DNA of 64,000 bases, from contig CADCCZ010000004.1 of NCBI GenBank assembly GCA_902800045.1, positions 1-64,000 on the forward strand. Direction: 5' to 3'. The notes beneath the pieces are model-generated. The model made no database searches and was not told the origin of the DNA. It saw only the letters and a program-made list of their open reading frames with translations. The position numbers and the translations under genes are program-made. Below are positions 45,919 to 55,476 of this stretch, piece after piece; position 1 is the first letter of the stretch, and each line of letters opens with the position of its first letter. The DNA is from an uncultured Bacteroidia bacterium (GTDB lineage Bacteria > Bacteroidota > Bacteroidia > Bacteroidales > ML635J-15).

Positions 45919-47196
45919 TTAATCTATTCTACTTTTTACGAACCAACGGTCAACTAAATTGAAGTTGACACCAATTATATAATAATTTTCTTTTACCATA
46001 TTGTTTTTCAAAGAACCTCTTTGGCCGATCTGCAACGTTACATTAAATACTGTCTTTGCATATCGCGGTTTAAATCCTACTCCAAAAGTAATGCCATAAT
46101 CTGGAACGGAAAGTTTTCCGCCGTTCATATTTATATAAGAATTGTTAAAATACAATCCCATACGATACGACGATGACTGCCATAAGTTCTTAGGAGATAA
46201 GCTGTTGGGCGTGAATTCTGCACCTAAAGCGGCACCTAAACTGTTTTTGAGTGAGTCACAAACTCCAAAAAACTTGCTATTCTGCCAGTTTTGCAGCGTA
46301 AAGTCGGCAGCAATCGAAAGTTTCGACTTGTATGTATAACATAATCCAAATCCGACAGTATGAGGCAACCCGATTTTACCCTTCACGTCGTTATCCTGAT
46401 ATATTGTGTCGATTACAGTTGTCGAAGCAATAGCCAGGGAGTTGTATACCAGAGTCGACTGCTTGGCATTGAGGTCGCGGTTGTATGCGTAGTAGGCACC
46501 AAGTCGCAAGTTGTCTTCGCCGATGTGGATATTGTACTTCAAACCGACATCGAAAGTAACGTCGGAAATCTTAAATGTCTTTTGGCAGAACGAGTTGATA
46601 TACGTGCCTACCGAGTCCTCGGTAAATACTATGGCATTGGAATGATATATCTTGCCAAAAAGATACGATACGCCGACACCAAGACTCAAGTCTTTTATCG
46701 GGTTGAATGCGTTGTTGAAGAAAACCCTGTTGAGACCGCCATCGCCGGCATACACGTAGTTCTTGTCGATGTCCAGCGAACTTTCGGGTGAGTATATCGA
46801 GTATCCCACATTGCTGTACGGAGTAATTCCGAGAGCCATTTTCCACCACTTTGCGCATGCGAATCCGACGGCAATCTGCGACAATTCGGCATCGGACTTA
46901 AGCTTGCTGGTGCGTGGATTCGAAATCGAATAATTTCTAAGTCCAGCATCGAATCCAAAGTTGAATATGAATGTAAGCGTGTCGATCTCGCCAATGCTGG
47001 CGGGACTCTTGTAGTTTACATCGTACATATATGGTGTGGCATAACCTACGCCACCCATAGCCGAATTGCGTGCCTGAGAGTTTGCTGTCACATCGCCTAT
47101 ACCATACCTCGAATATGGAGAGCCGACCTTTCCTTGCGAATAGGAAAAAGCCGCTATCGACAAAGCAAAGATGACTAGCACCAATCGTTTAAACAT
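45919..47196 (-). CDS. Outer-membrane beta-barrel protein (coaX-lptC operon)
   Basis: This 425-residue protein has a signal peptide (MFKRLVLVIFALSIAAFSYS). The N-terminal segment SPYSRYGIGDVTANSQARNS AMGGVGYA (here split) is typical of FadL-like outer-membrane proteins of Bacteroidota. Many amphipathic strands follow (MALGITPYSNVGYSIYSP, LRLGAYYAYNRDL). Its substrate is unknown. I choose the ATG at 47196. It overlaps coaX by 8 bases, compared with 26 for the alternative at 47214, and gives a clean signal peptide. Confidence 0.82.
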   Translation of the reverse strand: MFKRLVLVIFALSIAAFSYSQGKVGSPYSRYGIGDVTANSQARNSAMGGVGYATPYMYDVNYKSPASIGEIDTLTFIFNFGFDAGLRNYSISNPRTSKLKSDAELSQIAVGFACAKWWKMALGITPYSNVGYSIYSPESSLDIDKNYVYAGDGGLNRVFFNNAFNPIKDLSLGVGVSYLFGKIYHSNAIVFTEDSVGTYINSFCQKTFKISDVTFDVGLKYNIHIGEDNLRLGAYYAYNRDLNAKQSTLVYNSLAIASTTVIDTIYQDNDVKGKIGLPHTVGFGLCYTYKSKLSIAADFTLQNWQNSKFFGVCDSLKNSLGAALGAEFTPNSLSPKNLWQSSSYRMGLYFNNSYINMNGGKLSVPDYGITFGVGFKPRYAKTVFNVTLQIGQRGSLKNNMVKENYYIIGVNFNLVDRWFVKSRID

Positions 47197-47920
47197 TATA
47201 TTCCAATATTTCATTCAATCCAATAGCCACCAAATATGGCTCTGCAAAATTATTATTTTTTATTCTTTTCTCAAAGAAAAAGCTGTCGCCTCCAGTAAAA
47301 ACAACAAGTAAATTGTCGAACTGCTGGCTGAAAGCGTTTACTGTAGCTTCTACTTCGTAGAGCATACCATTCTGAATACCAATGGTCAAGGCTTCGTTCG
47401 TGTTGGTGCCGAACAAACCATCGACCGACTCGTCCACCTGTAATAACGGGAGCCGCCCCGTAAAATTGTGTAAGGCCCTAAACCTTGTTTTCAGTCCGGG
47501 CGAAATATTTCCGCCAAGGTATTCGCCATTGTCAGTGACAATGTCGTAGGTTATTGCCGTACCCGAATCTATAACCAGTACGTTGCGCTTCGGATAGCGT
47601 GCTACGGCTCCTACTACGGCTGCCACCCTGTCGCTGCCTAACGTTTCGGGTGTGCCATATTTTATTATTATAGGTAAGCTCAACGAAGTGCCATATACAA
47701 CCACAGGAAAAAATGGACGGAAAACTGCTGCAATTTCCTCTGCATCGATGCTTACCGACGAAACAATGCACCTCGCAATGCTTTTTGCTGGAACAATTTC
47801 TTCGAGCGACGGCAAAAGTTCTGCCACCTCATGGCATTTTATGCGGTTCGTAATGTTCCCATTATCAAATAGGAACATCTTGATCGAAGAATTTCCTGCG
47901 TCAACAATCAGATTGTACAT
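47189..47920 (-). CDS. coaX: Type III pantothenate kinase
   Basis: This enzyme phosphorylates pantothenate, the first step of CoA synthesis. The 243 residues have the ASKHA motifs: PHOSPHATE 1 IVDAGNSSIKMFLFD, the YGTPETLGSDRVAAVVGA substrate segment, the Asp in LVIDSGTAITYDIV, and GGNISPGLKTRFRALH. The start at 47920 (MYNLIVDAG) leaves room for the promoter at 47937-47944. The longer frame to 47950 would include it. Confidence 0.95.
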   Translation of the reverse strand: MYNLIVDAGNSSIKMFLFDNGNITNRIKCHEVAELLPSLEEIVPAKSIARCIVSSVSIDAEEIAAVFRPFFPVVVYGTSLSLPIIIKYGTPETLGSDRVAAVVGAVARYPKRNVLVIDSGTAITYDIVTDNGEYLGGNISPGLKTRFRALHNFTGRLPLLQVDESVDGLFGTNTNEALTIGIQNGMLYEVEATVNAFSQQFDNLLVVFTGGDSFFFEKRIKNNNFAEPYLVAIGLNEILEYNV

Positions 47921-47936
47921 TAATTTAAATTTGGCA

Positions 47937-47944
47937 CAAAGATA
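47937..47944 (-). promoter_or_regulatory. Promoter -7 element of the coaX-lptC-corC operon
   Basis: TATCTTTG on the minus strand, 17 bases before the coaX start, matches TAnnTTTG. Confidence 0.7.
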
Positions 47945-47946
47945 AT

Positions 47947-48077
47947 GCAAATTGATTTACGAATTACGATTTTAGATTTACGATTTGTCTGACAAGATGC
48001 AAAATATAGTTTCTGTGTTTCTCAGTTTCATGTTTCAGGTTGCTGACAAGATGCAAATTGATTTACGAATTACGATT
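47947..48077 (+). repeat. Direct repeats in the coaX-ppiD spacer
   Basis: GCAAATTGATTTACGAATTA, continuing CGATT, occurs at 47947-47971 and again at 48053-48077. GACAAGATGCAAA also occurs twice (47991-48003, 48045-48057). The first copy abuts the coaX promoter, so the second may be a duplicated piece of promoter region. Related GATTTACGATTT words are found near 22360 and 62100. Confidence 0.75.
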
Positions 48078-48090
48078 GCTCTGACATTAT

Positions 48091-48199
48091 GCAGAAAGGG
48101 CTGGCTGGCTAACAGAAATGCAATTGTCCCCACATGCCTTAAGGTCTTTAAAGGCCTTAAGGGCCTTAAAGATGGGGACAAGTCTGTTAGCCTTTCTGC
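48091..48199. repeat. Hairpin repeat family A, copy A4
   Basis: Nested stems: GCAGAAAGG/CCTTTCTGC (48091-48099, 48191-48199), GGCTAACAG/CTGTTAGCC (48107-48115, 48184-48192), TTGTCCCCA/TGGGGACAA (48124-48132, 48173-48181) and inner TTTAAAGG/CCTTAAAG. In the third stem, C to T and G to A changes relative to A1 keep the pairing. Confidence 0.85.
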
Positions 48200-48240
48200 C
48201 TACAAGCCCATAAACCTAAAAACGGCGCCAGCCATAGAAA

Positions 48241-48335
48241 CATAGAAACCTGAACGGCGAAGCCCTCAACGAAGTTAAACGTGCGAAGCACATAGAAACG
48301 CCGCAGGCATTAAACGCCGTAGCCCTCACCCCTCA
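48241..48335. repeat. Family D repeats, reverse orientation
   Basis: CATAGAAACCTGAACGGCGA, ACATAGAAACGCCGCAGGCA and ACGCCGTAGCC are reverse complements of the words in the 28470-28586 tandem repeats. Each contains a short GGC/GCC hairpin. They fill the spacer between hairpin A4 and the ppiD-like promoter. Confidence 0.7.
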
Positions 48336-48380
48336 AATCATTTTTTGTTTTTTTTGATTGTACCGAATAATAATTATTAC

Positions 48381-48388
48381 TATCTTTG
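48381..48388 (+). promoter_or_regulatory. Promoter -7 element of the ppiD-like gene
   Basis: TATCTTTG, 52 bases before the start codon at 48441, matches TAnnTTTG. An ATTG lies 20 bases upstream. Confidence 0.65.
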
Positions 48389-48440
48389 CACCCCAAAAAA
48401 TATTTTTATTATTATAGACTAATTTTAAACATTTAAGGTA

Positions 48441-50600
48441 ATGGCAGTATTACAGAACATTAGAGAGAAATGTGGCGTTTTGGTTATTGTTATCGTCGGC
48501 TTGGCTTTGCTAGCTTTCCTGCTTGGTGACTTCCTCAGCTCAGGACGTATAGGTCACGGAGACGATACCGTCATAGCAAAGATAAACGGCTCGAAGGTTG
48601 ACTATAGCGAATGGACAGCCAACTACAACAACCACAGATTGTTCTACGAGGTTGCTCAGCAGGGCAGAAACATTGATGCCAACACAGAAAGAAGCCTCAG
48701 AGAAAGCGCATGGAACGACGTTCTCAACACATACGTATGGAGCAAGTATTACGATGAAGTAGGCTTGGGTGTAAGCGACGACGAACTCGAAGACCTCCTC
48801 TACGGTCCTAAGCACGCTCACAGCATCATAGTGCAGAATTTCGGATTGCAGAAGAATGAAAACGGCGAATACGACACAAAGGCTCCGAAAAACTTCTTCG
48901 ACAATGCCGAAGAAAATCCGGAATACAAGGTTATCGCCGACTACTGGAAAAAAGCAATCGTCGAAGACCAGATGACCTCGAAGTACGGAAACATGCTATC
49001 GAAGGGCTTCTACACCCCGACAGCACTTGCAAAGATGTACTACGAAGATCAGAACAGCTCTGTCGATTTGGTATATGCTTTCAGAGAATACGCCTCAATA
49101 AAGGACGAGGACATCACCGTAACCGACAAGGATATGGAGGCTTACTACAACGAACACAAAAACAGATTCGTTGAAGACCAGGCTAACAGAGATCTCGAAT
49201 ATGTTGTTTTCGACATCGTTCCTTCGGAAAGCGACATCGCCGAAATTAAGAAGAATACCGAAGACCTTCGTACCGAAATGGCTTCGCTCGACGACAACTA
49301 CCTCTCGTTTGCTCAGGCAAACAGCAGCAACAGCCGTCCCGAAGACAGATACAACCGCATGTACAAGGACGATGTTTACATGACCGCAAAGGATGCTGAA
49401 AACTTAGGTTTCACTGCCGATTTCTTCAACTCCGAAGCTGGTACAATGTCGGATGTAATTATGCAGGGCAACTACTTCTTGTTTGGCAGAATTCTCGACG
49501 TTGCAAACCGTCCCGACTCAGTAAACGCTTCGCACATCCTTATCGTTCCAAACGATAGCGTTACAAAGGAAATGTGCAAGGCAACAGCCGACAGCTTGGC
49601 AAATGTACTTAGAAGCACCAAGGCCGACTCTGCAGCTTTTGCAGCAATGGCAATCGAATATTCGCAGGACCCAGGTTCGAAGAACAATGGCGGCAACCTC
49701 GGCGATTTTACCGAAGGTACTATGATCTCCGAATTCAACGAGGCTTGCTTCGCTAACGCTGCCGGAACAATTCAGGTTGTTGAATCGCAGTTCGGCGTTC
49801 ATATCATTAAGATCAACTCGCAGACCAAGGCCGTAAGAAAAGCAAAAATCGCTGTTCTCGACCAGGAAATCAGATTCTCCGACAATACTTACGAAGCAGC
49901 ATTCCAGGCTTCAAATTCATTCTACGCAAAGAGCATAACCGCTGCCGATTTCGACAAGAACGCAACAGAACAGAATCTCAACGTAAGAATGGCTAACAGA
50001 ATTACCGATATGAGCGACAACGTAATCCCTGGCATCGACAATGGCCGCGAAATAGTTCGCTGGGCATTCAACGAAGACAGACAGCTGGGCGATGTATCAA
50101 ATGTATTCGAAAGCTCGGCACGCGACAAGTTCCTCGTTGTTAAGCTCTCGAAGATTCGCGAAAAAGGCTTCACTCCTTTCGAGGACACCAAGGAAATTAT
50201 CGAACCCGAAGTAAGAAAGCAGATGAAGGCCGAAAAGATGATGGCCGAAATGAACGGAATGACTGTTGAGGCAGTCGCTCAGAAGTTCAGCGCAAAAACC
50301 GACACCATAAGCAACATCAATTTCGCAAGCTTCTCAATCCCAGGTCTCGGACTTATCGAACCTAAGGTTAATGCAGTAGCTACAACTCTCGATGTTAACA
50401 AGGTTTCGGCTCCAATCGACGGAAACAACGGTGTATATGTAGTAAAAGTTCTCAACAAGACCGCTGCTCCCGAAAAGCAGGACTTCGAAAACGACAAGCT
50501 TGCTAAGATGCAGGAATATCAGAGAAACTACTCTTACCGCATGAACAACGCTGTCAAGAAAATAATAAAGATGGACGACAGAAGAGCTAAGTTCTTCTAA
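48441..50600 (+). CDS. PpiD/SurA-like periplasmic peptidyl-prolyl isomerase
   Basis: This 719-residue foldase has one N-terminal membrane anchor (VLVIVIVGLALLAFLLGDFL) as in PpiD. A SurA_N-like helical region follows (SLRESAWNDVLNTYVWSKYY, DDELEDLLYG). The parvulin domain lies around residues 365-460 (NASHILIVPNDS ... DPGSKNNGGNLGDFTEGTMI ... VESQFGVHIIKI). A second degenerate parvulin-like region follows, and the end is basic (YRMNNAVKKIIKMDDRRAKFF). It should help outer-membrane and T9SS proteins fold. Confidence 0.9.
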   Translation: MAVLQNIREKCGVLVIVIVGLALLAFLLGDFLSSGRIGHGDDTVIAKINGSKVDYSEWTANYNNHRLFYEVAQQGRNIDANTERSLRESAWNDVLNTYVWSKYYDEVGLGVSDDELEDLLYGPKHAHSIIVQNFGLQKNENGEYDTKAPKNFFDNAEENPEYKVIADYWKKAIVEDQMTSKYGNMLSKGFYTPTALAKMYYEDQNSSVDLVYAFREYASIKDEDITVTDKDMEAYYNEHKNRFVEDQANRDLEYVVFDIVPSESDIAEIKKNTEDLRTEMASLDDNYLSFAQANSSNSRPEDRYNRMYKDDVYMTAKDAENLGFTADFFNSEAGTMSDVIMQGNYFLFGRILDVANRPDSVNASHILIVPNDSVTKEMCKATADSLANVLRSTKADSAAFAAMAIEYSQDPGSKNNGGNLGDFTEGTMISEFNEACFANAAGTIQVVESQFGVHIIKINSQTKAVRKAKIAVLDQEIRFSDNTYEAAFQASNSFYAKSITAADFDKNATEQNLNVRMANRITDMSDNVIPGIDNGREIVRWAFNEDRQLGDVSNVFESSARDKFLVVKLSKIREKGFTPFEDTKEIIEPEVRKQMKAEKMMAEMNGMTVEAVAQKFSAKTDTISNINFASFSIPGLGLIEPKVNAVATTLDVNKVSAPIDGNNGVYVVKVLNKTAAPEKQDFENDKLAKMQEYQRNYSYRMNNAVKKIIKMDDRRAKFF

Positions 50601-50616
50601 ACAACACATAACACAC

Positions 50617-50648
50617 AAAAAAGAACCTTTAGCGAGGTTCTTTTTTTG
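50617..50648 (+). terminator. Terminator after the ppiD-like gene
   Basis: AAAAAAGAACC and GGTTCTTTTTTT form an 11-bp stem around TTTAGCGA, ending in T residues. Confidence 0.9.
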
Positions 50649-50663
50649 TTTATATAGAACGAT

Positions 50664-51377
50664 ATGAAGCTAATCTTACCTTTTATAATTGCATTTTTCT
50701 CGCTTATTACAAGTTGTACAAGACCTGATTTCTGTTATCCGGAATCCAAACAATGGGCACACAGGGCAAACGATACAACTGTGGCAAAAGAAAAAAGCAA
50801 ATGCTTCGACGGATTGGAGATTGATGTCTACTACTCCGAATACCAGAATAAAATATTTGTAGGACACAATATAGAAGATACAATCAACGACTTGCAATTA
50901 TGCAAATGGTTCGACGCAATCGAAAGCCCTGCTAAAAAATATTTCTGGATTGACTTCAAGAACCTTAATACAAAAAATGCCGACAAGGCTGCCGATATAA
51001 TTTGTTCCATAATGGAAAGCAAAGGAATGGACGACAACCTTTTCGTTGAAAGTTACGACATAAAAGCCCTAAAGAAAATCAAAAGATACGGCTTGCGCGT
51101 CATCTTTTGGACCGAAAACTTGCAATGGCACAATGTCGATACCGCTACATGGATAACCGACACAAAAAGAATGATAGATGAGCTTGCTCCCGACGCAATT
51201 AGCAACGAGAGCTCCATGTATGGACTTCTCACCGATTATTTCCCAGAGCAGAATATACACCTGTGGGAAACCCCTGACGAGCAAAAAGACGAAAACTGCA
51301 AACGAATAAAAGAATATTGCAAGAACAAATCGGTGAAAGTCGTATTGGTTGACAATGACGAACCAATAGCGTACTAA
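50664..51377 (+). CDS. Glycerophosphodiesterase-like (PLC-like fold) lipoprotein
   Basis: The 237 residues begin with a lipoprotein signal (MKLILPFIIAFFSLITSC, Cys18). A compact PI-PLC/GDPD-like barrel follows. Its predicted catalytic and metal residues are His33-Arg34 (WAHRAN), Glu52 and Asp54 (GLEIDVYY) and His68 (FVGHN), then FWIDFKNLN and LFVESYD. The closest type I recall is the FAM151/GDPD-like group. Loss of one canonical motif makes the exact reaction uncertain, but a phosphodiester substrate is likely. It precedes the acyltransferase and phosphotransferase genes. Confidence 0.75.
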   Translation: MKLILPFIIAFFSLITSCTRPDFCYPESKQWAHRANDTTVAKEKSKCFDGLEIDVYYSEYQNKIFVGHNIEDTINDLQLCKWFDAIESPAKKYFWIDFKNLNTKNADKAADIICSIMESKGMDDNLFVESYDIKALKKIKRYGLRVIFWTENLQWHNVDTATWITDTKRMIDELAPDAISNESSMYGLLTDYFPEQNIHLWETPDEQKDENCKRIKEYCKNKSVKVVLVDNDEPIAY

Positions 51378-51390
51378 ACCAAAATATTCT

Positions 51391-51398
51391 TAATTTTG
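51391..51398 (+). promoter_or_regulatory. Promoter -7 element of the acyltransferase gene
   Basis: TAATTTTG lies 15 bases before the ATG at 51414, implying a very short leader. No upstream TTTG at the usual distance. Confidence 0.5.
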
Positions 51399-51413
51399 CA
51401 ATAAATTTTGTTT

Positions 51414-52967
51414 ATGGAATTTAGGCATTACAATACAAACGATACCGCAATAATAAAGGGTGCTGCCATATTATTGATATGCCTGCACAACTTCTTTCAT
51501 TGGTTGCCCCCTTCACCTGGAGAAAACGAATTCCTTTTCTTTGGCGATAGTGTTAGCAACCTGTTCAACTTGCTAGGAGATAGACCTCTGGAATTTGTAA
51601 ACATACTTTTCAGCTATTTTGGACATTTTGGCGTTCAGTTGTTCCTGTTAATAAGCGGATACGGTCTTGCAAGGTCGATGATGAAGAACGAACGCTCGTG
51701 GTTGCCATTCTTCTGGGAAAGAATAAAGAAACTCTACCCTCTTCTAATCGTTGGTGTACTATTCCTATTCTTTACCATAGTCCTTACCGAAGGACGACTT
51801 TTCTCCGATACCGAGCAAACCGAACTTTGCTACAAGCTGCTTTTCATTCAAACACTTGTACCAGGTTCAGCACTTACGCTGAATGGTCCGTGGTGGTTCT
51901 TCGCACTCATACTACAGCTATACATATTTTTCCCAATCCTATACAGGTTAACAAAAAGGTTCGGATGGAAGGCGTTTCTTTCTATCTGCTTGATTTCGTA
52001 CGCAATAATATACATATATAAATTCCAGCTTGGACTTTTCGATGGCGAGATGATAATGATGAACATGCCGGGTCATCTTCCCGAATTCTGCCTAGGCATT
52101 CTCCTTGCAACAAACAAGCAGCCAAAAATCAGCATAATTTGGCTTTTTGCCGCAATCGCATTATTTGTTCTCGGCAATTTCTACAAATATTTCTATCCGC
52201 TTACATTCCTTGCCGTCACAATAATAACAATCTTTACATACCAGGGACTGAAAGCTATTCCGATAAGAAAACGCATCCTGAAGAAGACGCTGATGCATTT
52301 CGGTGGAATATCGATGGCAATTTTTGCAGTTCATGGCGCTTTGAGGCATCCAGTTCTCAAGTTTGCAGCCATTTACGACAATGCCGCATGGCATTTGCTC
52401 GCTGGAATTGTGTTCCTGCTTATTGTATGGTGCGCCTCGATTGCAGCAAAAAAGATTTACGAACTAATCACAAGACCGTTGGCAAAAGTCCAGATAAATG
52501 ATTGCCGTGCAACACGCATCACAGGAAACATATTGCAGTCGGCATTAATTGCATTCTTCATGGTAATTGCTGCATATTACACGTACGCAGGGATAGATGT
52601 AAAGCAACCAAACTTCATTTCGTCGGGCGAAATGGTCGAGAGCGGAACAATAGGAACAGCCGACACTTATTCAAGAATTACAAAGCTCGACATCGACAAG
52701 CGATACACTAACCTGCAAATCGAGGGAAGCGTAGAATACAAGGGAGACGAGGCAATTCCTATCGTACTGGAAATTCCCGACATGGTCTGGACAAAGTTCG
52801 ACATCCCGGCAAATAGCGATGGTGAGTTCAAGGAATTCAACTTTTCGTACAACCACGTAGTACCATTTGTAAAGAATACCAAGAAAAATGTATTGAAGTT
52901 ATACTTCTGGAACAAAGATGGACACTGCGGAGAATTCAAAAATGCTAAAGTTTCGATAAGCCATTAA
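51414..52967 (+). CDS. Acyltransferase-3 family membrane protein with C-terminal beta-sandwich
   Basis: This 517-residue protein has about ten membrane segments of the acyltransferase 3 (OafA-like) fold. The N-terminal His is in ILLICLHNFFHWL, followed by FGVQLFLLISGYGLA and WWFFALILQLYIFFP. Family members add acetyl or other acyl groups to exported glycans. After residue about 405 a soluble beta-sandwich follows (EIPDMVWTKFDIPAN, LKLYFWNKDGHCGEF, AKVSISH). It resembles the tail of the next protein. The start at 51414 replaces a TTG two codons earlier. It is 1 base from the next gene. Confidence 0.88.
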   Translation: MEFRHYNTNDTAIIKGAAILLICLHNFFHWLPPSPGENEFLFFGDSVSNLFNLLGDRPLEFVNILFSYFGHFGVQLFLLISGYGLARSMMKNERSWLPFFWERIKKLYPLLIVGVLFLFFTIVLTEGRLFSDTEQTELCYKLLFIQTLVPGSALTLNGPWWFFALILQLYIFFPILYRLTKRFGWKAFLSICLISYAIIYIYKFQLGLFDGEMIMMNMPGHLPEFCLGILLATNKQPKISIIWLFAAIALFVLGNFYKYFYPLTFLAVTIITIFTYQGLKAIPIRKRILKKTLMHFGGISMAIFAVHGALRHPVLKFAAIYDNAAWHLLAGIVFLLIVWCASIAAKKIYELITRPLAKVQINDCRATRITGNILQSALIAFFMVIAAYYTYAGIDVKQPNFISSGEMVESGTIGTADTYSRITKLDIDKRYTNLQIEGSVEYKGDEAIPIVLEIPDMVWTKFDIPANSDGEFKEFNFSYNHVVPFVKNTKKNVLKLYFWNKDGHCGEFKNAKVSISH

Positions 52968-52968
52968 A

Positions 52969-55449
52969 ATGAAAGCCACAAGCATATTCGATAAAAACAA
53001 AATAAAGGAAACCATCTGCGAATGGGCGAGACTTAACGTCCTTATGCTTGTCCTTATGCTCTTAATCAGGCTCGCCTTCGGCGTGGTGACATATTTCCGC
53101 ATAGACGTTGACGCCAGTGGCATATCGGCAATAATGTCGGGAAGCATATTCGACCTTATAACTATGCTTCACATAATGTGCTGGGGATTTGTGCCTTTTA
53201 TGATACTGCACATGTTCTTGCCAAAAACAGCACGCGGAATATCACTTGCCCTTATATTCATTTATTGCATATTTTCTCTGCTGCTCAACGAATATTTCTG
53301 CAATACCACAATGCCGCTCGACCAAGTGATATTTGCCTACTCGTCGGAAGAAATAAAGGGAATAATTGGCGCATCAACATCATTTAGCATTATACCGATA
53401 CTATGTTTTGTCTTGCCAGCAATCGCAATAATTGCTCTGGCAATTGTGTGGAAAAAAGTAAAAATCAATTTCATAGTTGCAACTATATGCATAATAATCA
53501 GTATTATCGCATCAATTTCAATAAACTATTCGGAAATAATCCGTAAAGAAAAATTCTACGACAACCACCGCAGATTCTGCCTGGCAATAAATCAGCCGTC
53601 GTACACAATAGTAAAAATAACCGACTACATAAGAATTTCGCGAGAATGGGCAACTTCGGATGGCAATATGACCGACGAAACTCGAAATGCTGCATTAAAA
53701 TATCAGTCATTGTTTCCCGAAAAGGAATATACAAACCCCGACTATCCGTTGTACCATAAGAACAACTACGAGGATGTGCTTGGAAATTTGATTTCTCCCA
53801 CAAGCGACGGAAATCCGCCCAACTTTGTATTCATCATCGTTGAAAGCCTCGGGCAACGGCTCACAGGAGTTGTAAATCCAACAGTTTCATTTACCCCATA
53901 TATCGACAGTCTGAAGCAATGTGGGCTTTATTGGAACAATTGCCTGTCGGCATCGGAACGTACCTTTGGCGTGCTGCCTGCAATCTTTGCCTCGGCACCA
54001 TACGGCGAACACGGATTCATACAAATATGGGAGCCAATACCCAACCACAATTCTCTGCTAAAGGACATGAAATCGAACGGATACTCCCTGTCGTACTACT
54101 ATGGCGGTGTACACGAATTCGACCGATACGACATCTTCCTGAAACTGAACAACGTCGACTATATTTACAAGCCCGAAATGACCGCTGTCGATTCTGCAAC
54201 ATACAAGATACTAAACGACTTCCACCGCTGGGGAATTGACGATGATGAACTGGTAAGACACGCCATTGAACATAGGGATACCAATCCGCCCCAACTCCCA
54301 TACACCGACATTTACATGACACTTTCCACACACGAGCCATTCATATTCAACGAGATAGATACCTATAAGCAAAAAGTTGAGACAATCCTCAAATCCCACG
54401 CCGATATGCCTGCAAAAGAAAAGAGCAAAATACAGAACAATCTCGACATATATGCCTGCTTTGCATACACCGACGACTGCGTCCGCAAACTCATCGACTA
54501 CTACAAGACACTGCCCGAATACGAGAATACAATATTCGTGATAACCGGAGACCACCGCATGGGAATGCTCCCGTTAGGTGTGTCATTGTATTCGTTCAAT
54601 GTACCATTGATAATTTATTCGCCGCTTATTAAGTCGCCGCGAAGCATGAAAGCCGTAGTCGCACACGACGACATAACTCCCACGCTTAATGCCTATCTGT
54701 CGAAAAACTACAAATACAGGACAAGCAATTACTGTCATTGGATAGGCACGACTCTCGACACTGCAAAGCAATACAGATGCAACAAAAAAATGGCATTTAT
54801 GCTGAACAACCGTGAAGTCGTTGACTACCTGAACGGAGAATACTATATAAGCAGAGGCGAAACCTACAAGATGGAAGAAGACCTCTACTCTACATTAATA
54901 AAAAGCGATGCCATACACGACAAATACTCCGACGAACTGAACAATTTCAACATCGTGAGCCGGTACGTAGTAAAGTACAACAGACTGAAACCAGTTGAAA
55001 ATGCAGAGATTCTCTACAGCAAATACATTGACTTCGACACCGATTCACATGAAATATTCAGTCGATATGTAACCGAAGAAAAGGGGAACAGGTATGTCTC
55101 GATAGGAGAAAATGTTGATTTTGCCCCAATATGTCCCAGTATTACCCTCGAAAAGGAATACAAAACAATAACAAACGTACTTAAATTCGACATTAAAAAT
55201 ATTGACACCTTACGACCATTACCTAATTTAGTCATAACCACCGACGACTACTACATGTCGGTGCCAATGCTTTCCAACGACGGAAAATCATTGAATACTG
55301 GCAGAATGGAACATTTCGAAACGACTATTACAATTCCTGCAGGGAAAAGCAACAGGGGCAAGACCATAAAATACTACCTTTTCAACAAGGATAAGGCAAA
55401 CTTTTTGTACGACAACATATCAATTAGCATCGAGGCCGAAAGGCAATAG
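52969..55449 (+). CDS. LTA synthase/MdoB-type phosphotransferase (sulfatase fold) with C-terminal beta-sandwich
   Basis: The 826 residues start with about five membrane segments (1-200). An alkaline-phosphatase-like domain follows, with metal Glu292 (IIVESLG), nucleophile Thr332 (SASERTFGVLPAIF), and Asp528-His529 (FVITGDHRMG). A threonine nucleophile is typical of lipoteichoic acid synthases and MdoB-type phosphoglycerol transferases, not true sulfatases, which need Cys or Ser in CxPxR. So transfer of a phospho-alcohol from a phospholipid to a glycan is likely. The C-terminal region (about 690-826) is a beta-sandwich ending KYYLFNKDKANFLYDNISIS. It converges on the AlgJ-like gene, 27 bases away. 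Confidence 0.88.
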   Translation: MKATSIFDKNKIKETICEWARLNVLMLVLMLLIRLAFGVVTYFRIDVDASGISAIMSGSIFDLITMLHIMCWGFVPFMILHMFLPKTARGISLALIFIYCIFSLLLNEYFCNTTMPLDQVIFAYSSEEIKGIIGASTSFSIIPILCFVLPAIAIIALAIVWKKVKINFIVATICIIISIIASISINYSEIIRKEKFYDNHRRFCLAINQPSYTIVKITDYIRISREWATSDGNMTDETRNAALKYQSLFPEKEYTNPDYPLYHKNNYEDVLGNLISPTSDGNPPNFVFIIVESLGQRLTGVVNPTVSFTPYIDSLKQCGLYWNNCLSASERTFGVLPAIFASAPYGEHGFIQIWEPIPNHNSLLKDMKSNGYSLSYYYGGVHEFDRYDIFLKLNNVDYIYKPEMTAVDSATYKILNDFHRWGIDDDELVRHAIEHRDTNPPQLPYTDIYMTLSTHEPFIFNEIDTYKQKVETILKSHADMPAKEKSKIQNNLDIYACFAYTDDCVRKLIDYYKTLPEYENTIFVITGDHRMGMLPLGVSLYSFNVPLIIYSPLIKSPRSMKAVVAHDDITPTLNAYLSKNYKYRTSNYCHWIGTTLDTAKQYRCNKKMAFMLNNREVVDYLNGEYYISRGETYKMEEDLYSTLIKSDAIHDKYSDELNNFNIVSRYVVKYNRLKPVENAEILYSKYIDFDTDSHEIFSRYVTEEKGNRYVSIGENVDFAPICPSITLEKEYKTITNVLKFDIKNIDTLRPLPNLVITTDDYYMSVPMLSNDGKSLNTGRMEHFETTITIPAGKSNRGKTIKYYLFNKDKANFLYDNISISIEAERQ

Positions 55450-55476
55450 CTTTATAAAAACTTCCTAGCGTAAAAT

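Noticed and set aside
52969-55449. True sulfatase
   Set aside because: The CxPxR or SxPxR site that matures to formylglycine is missing. A threonine in SERTFG indicates the LTA synthase/MdoB type.
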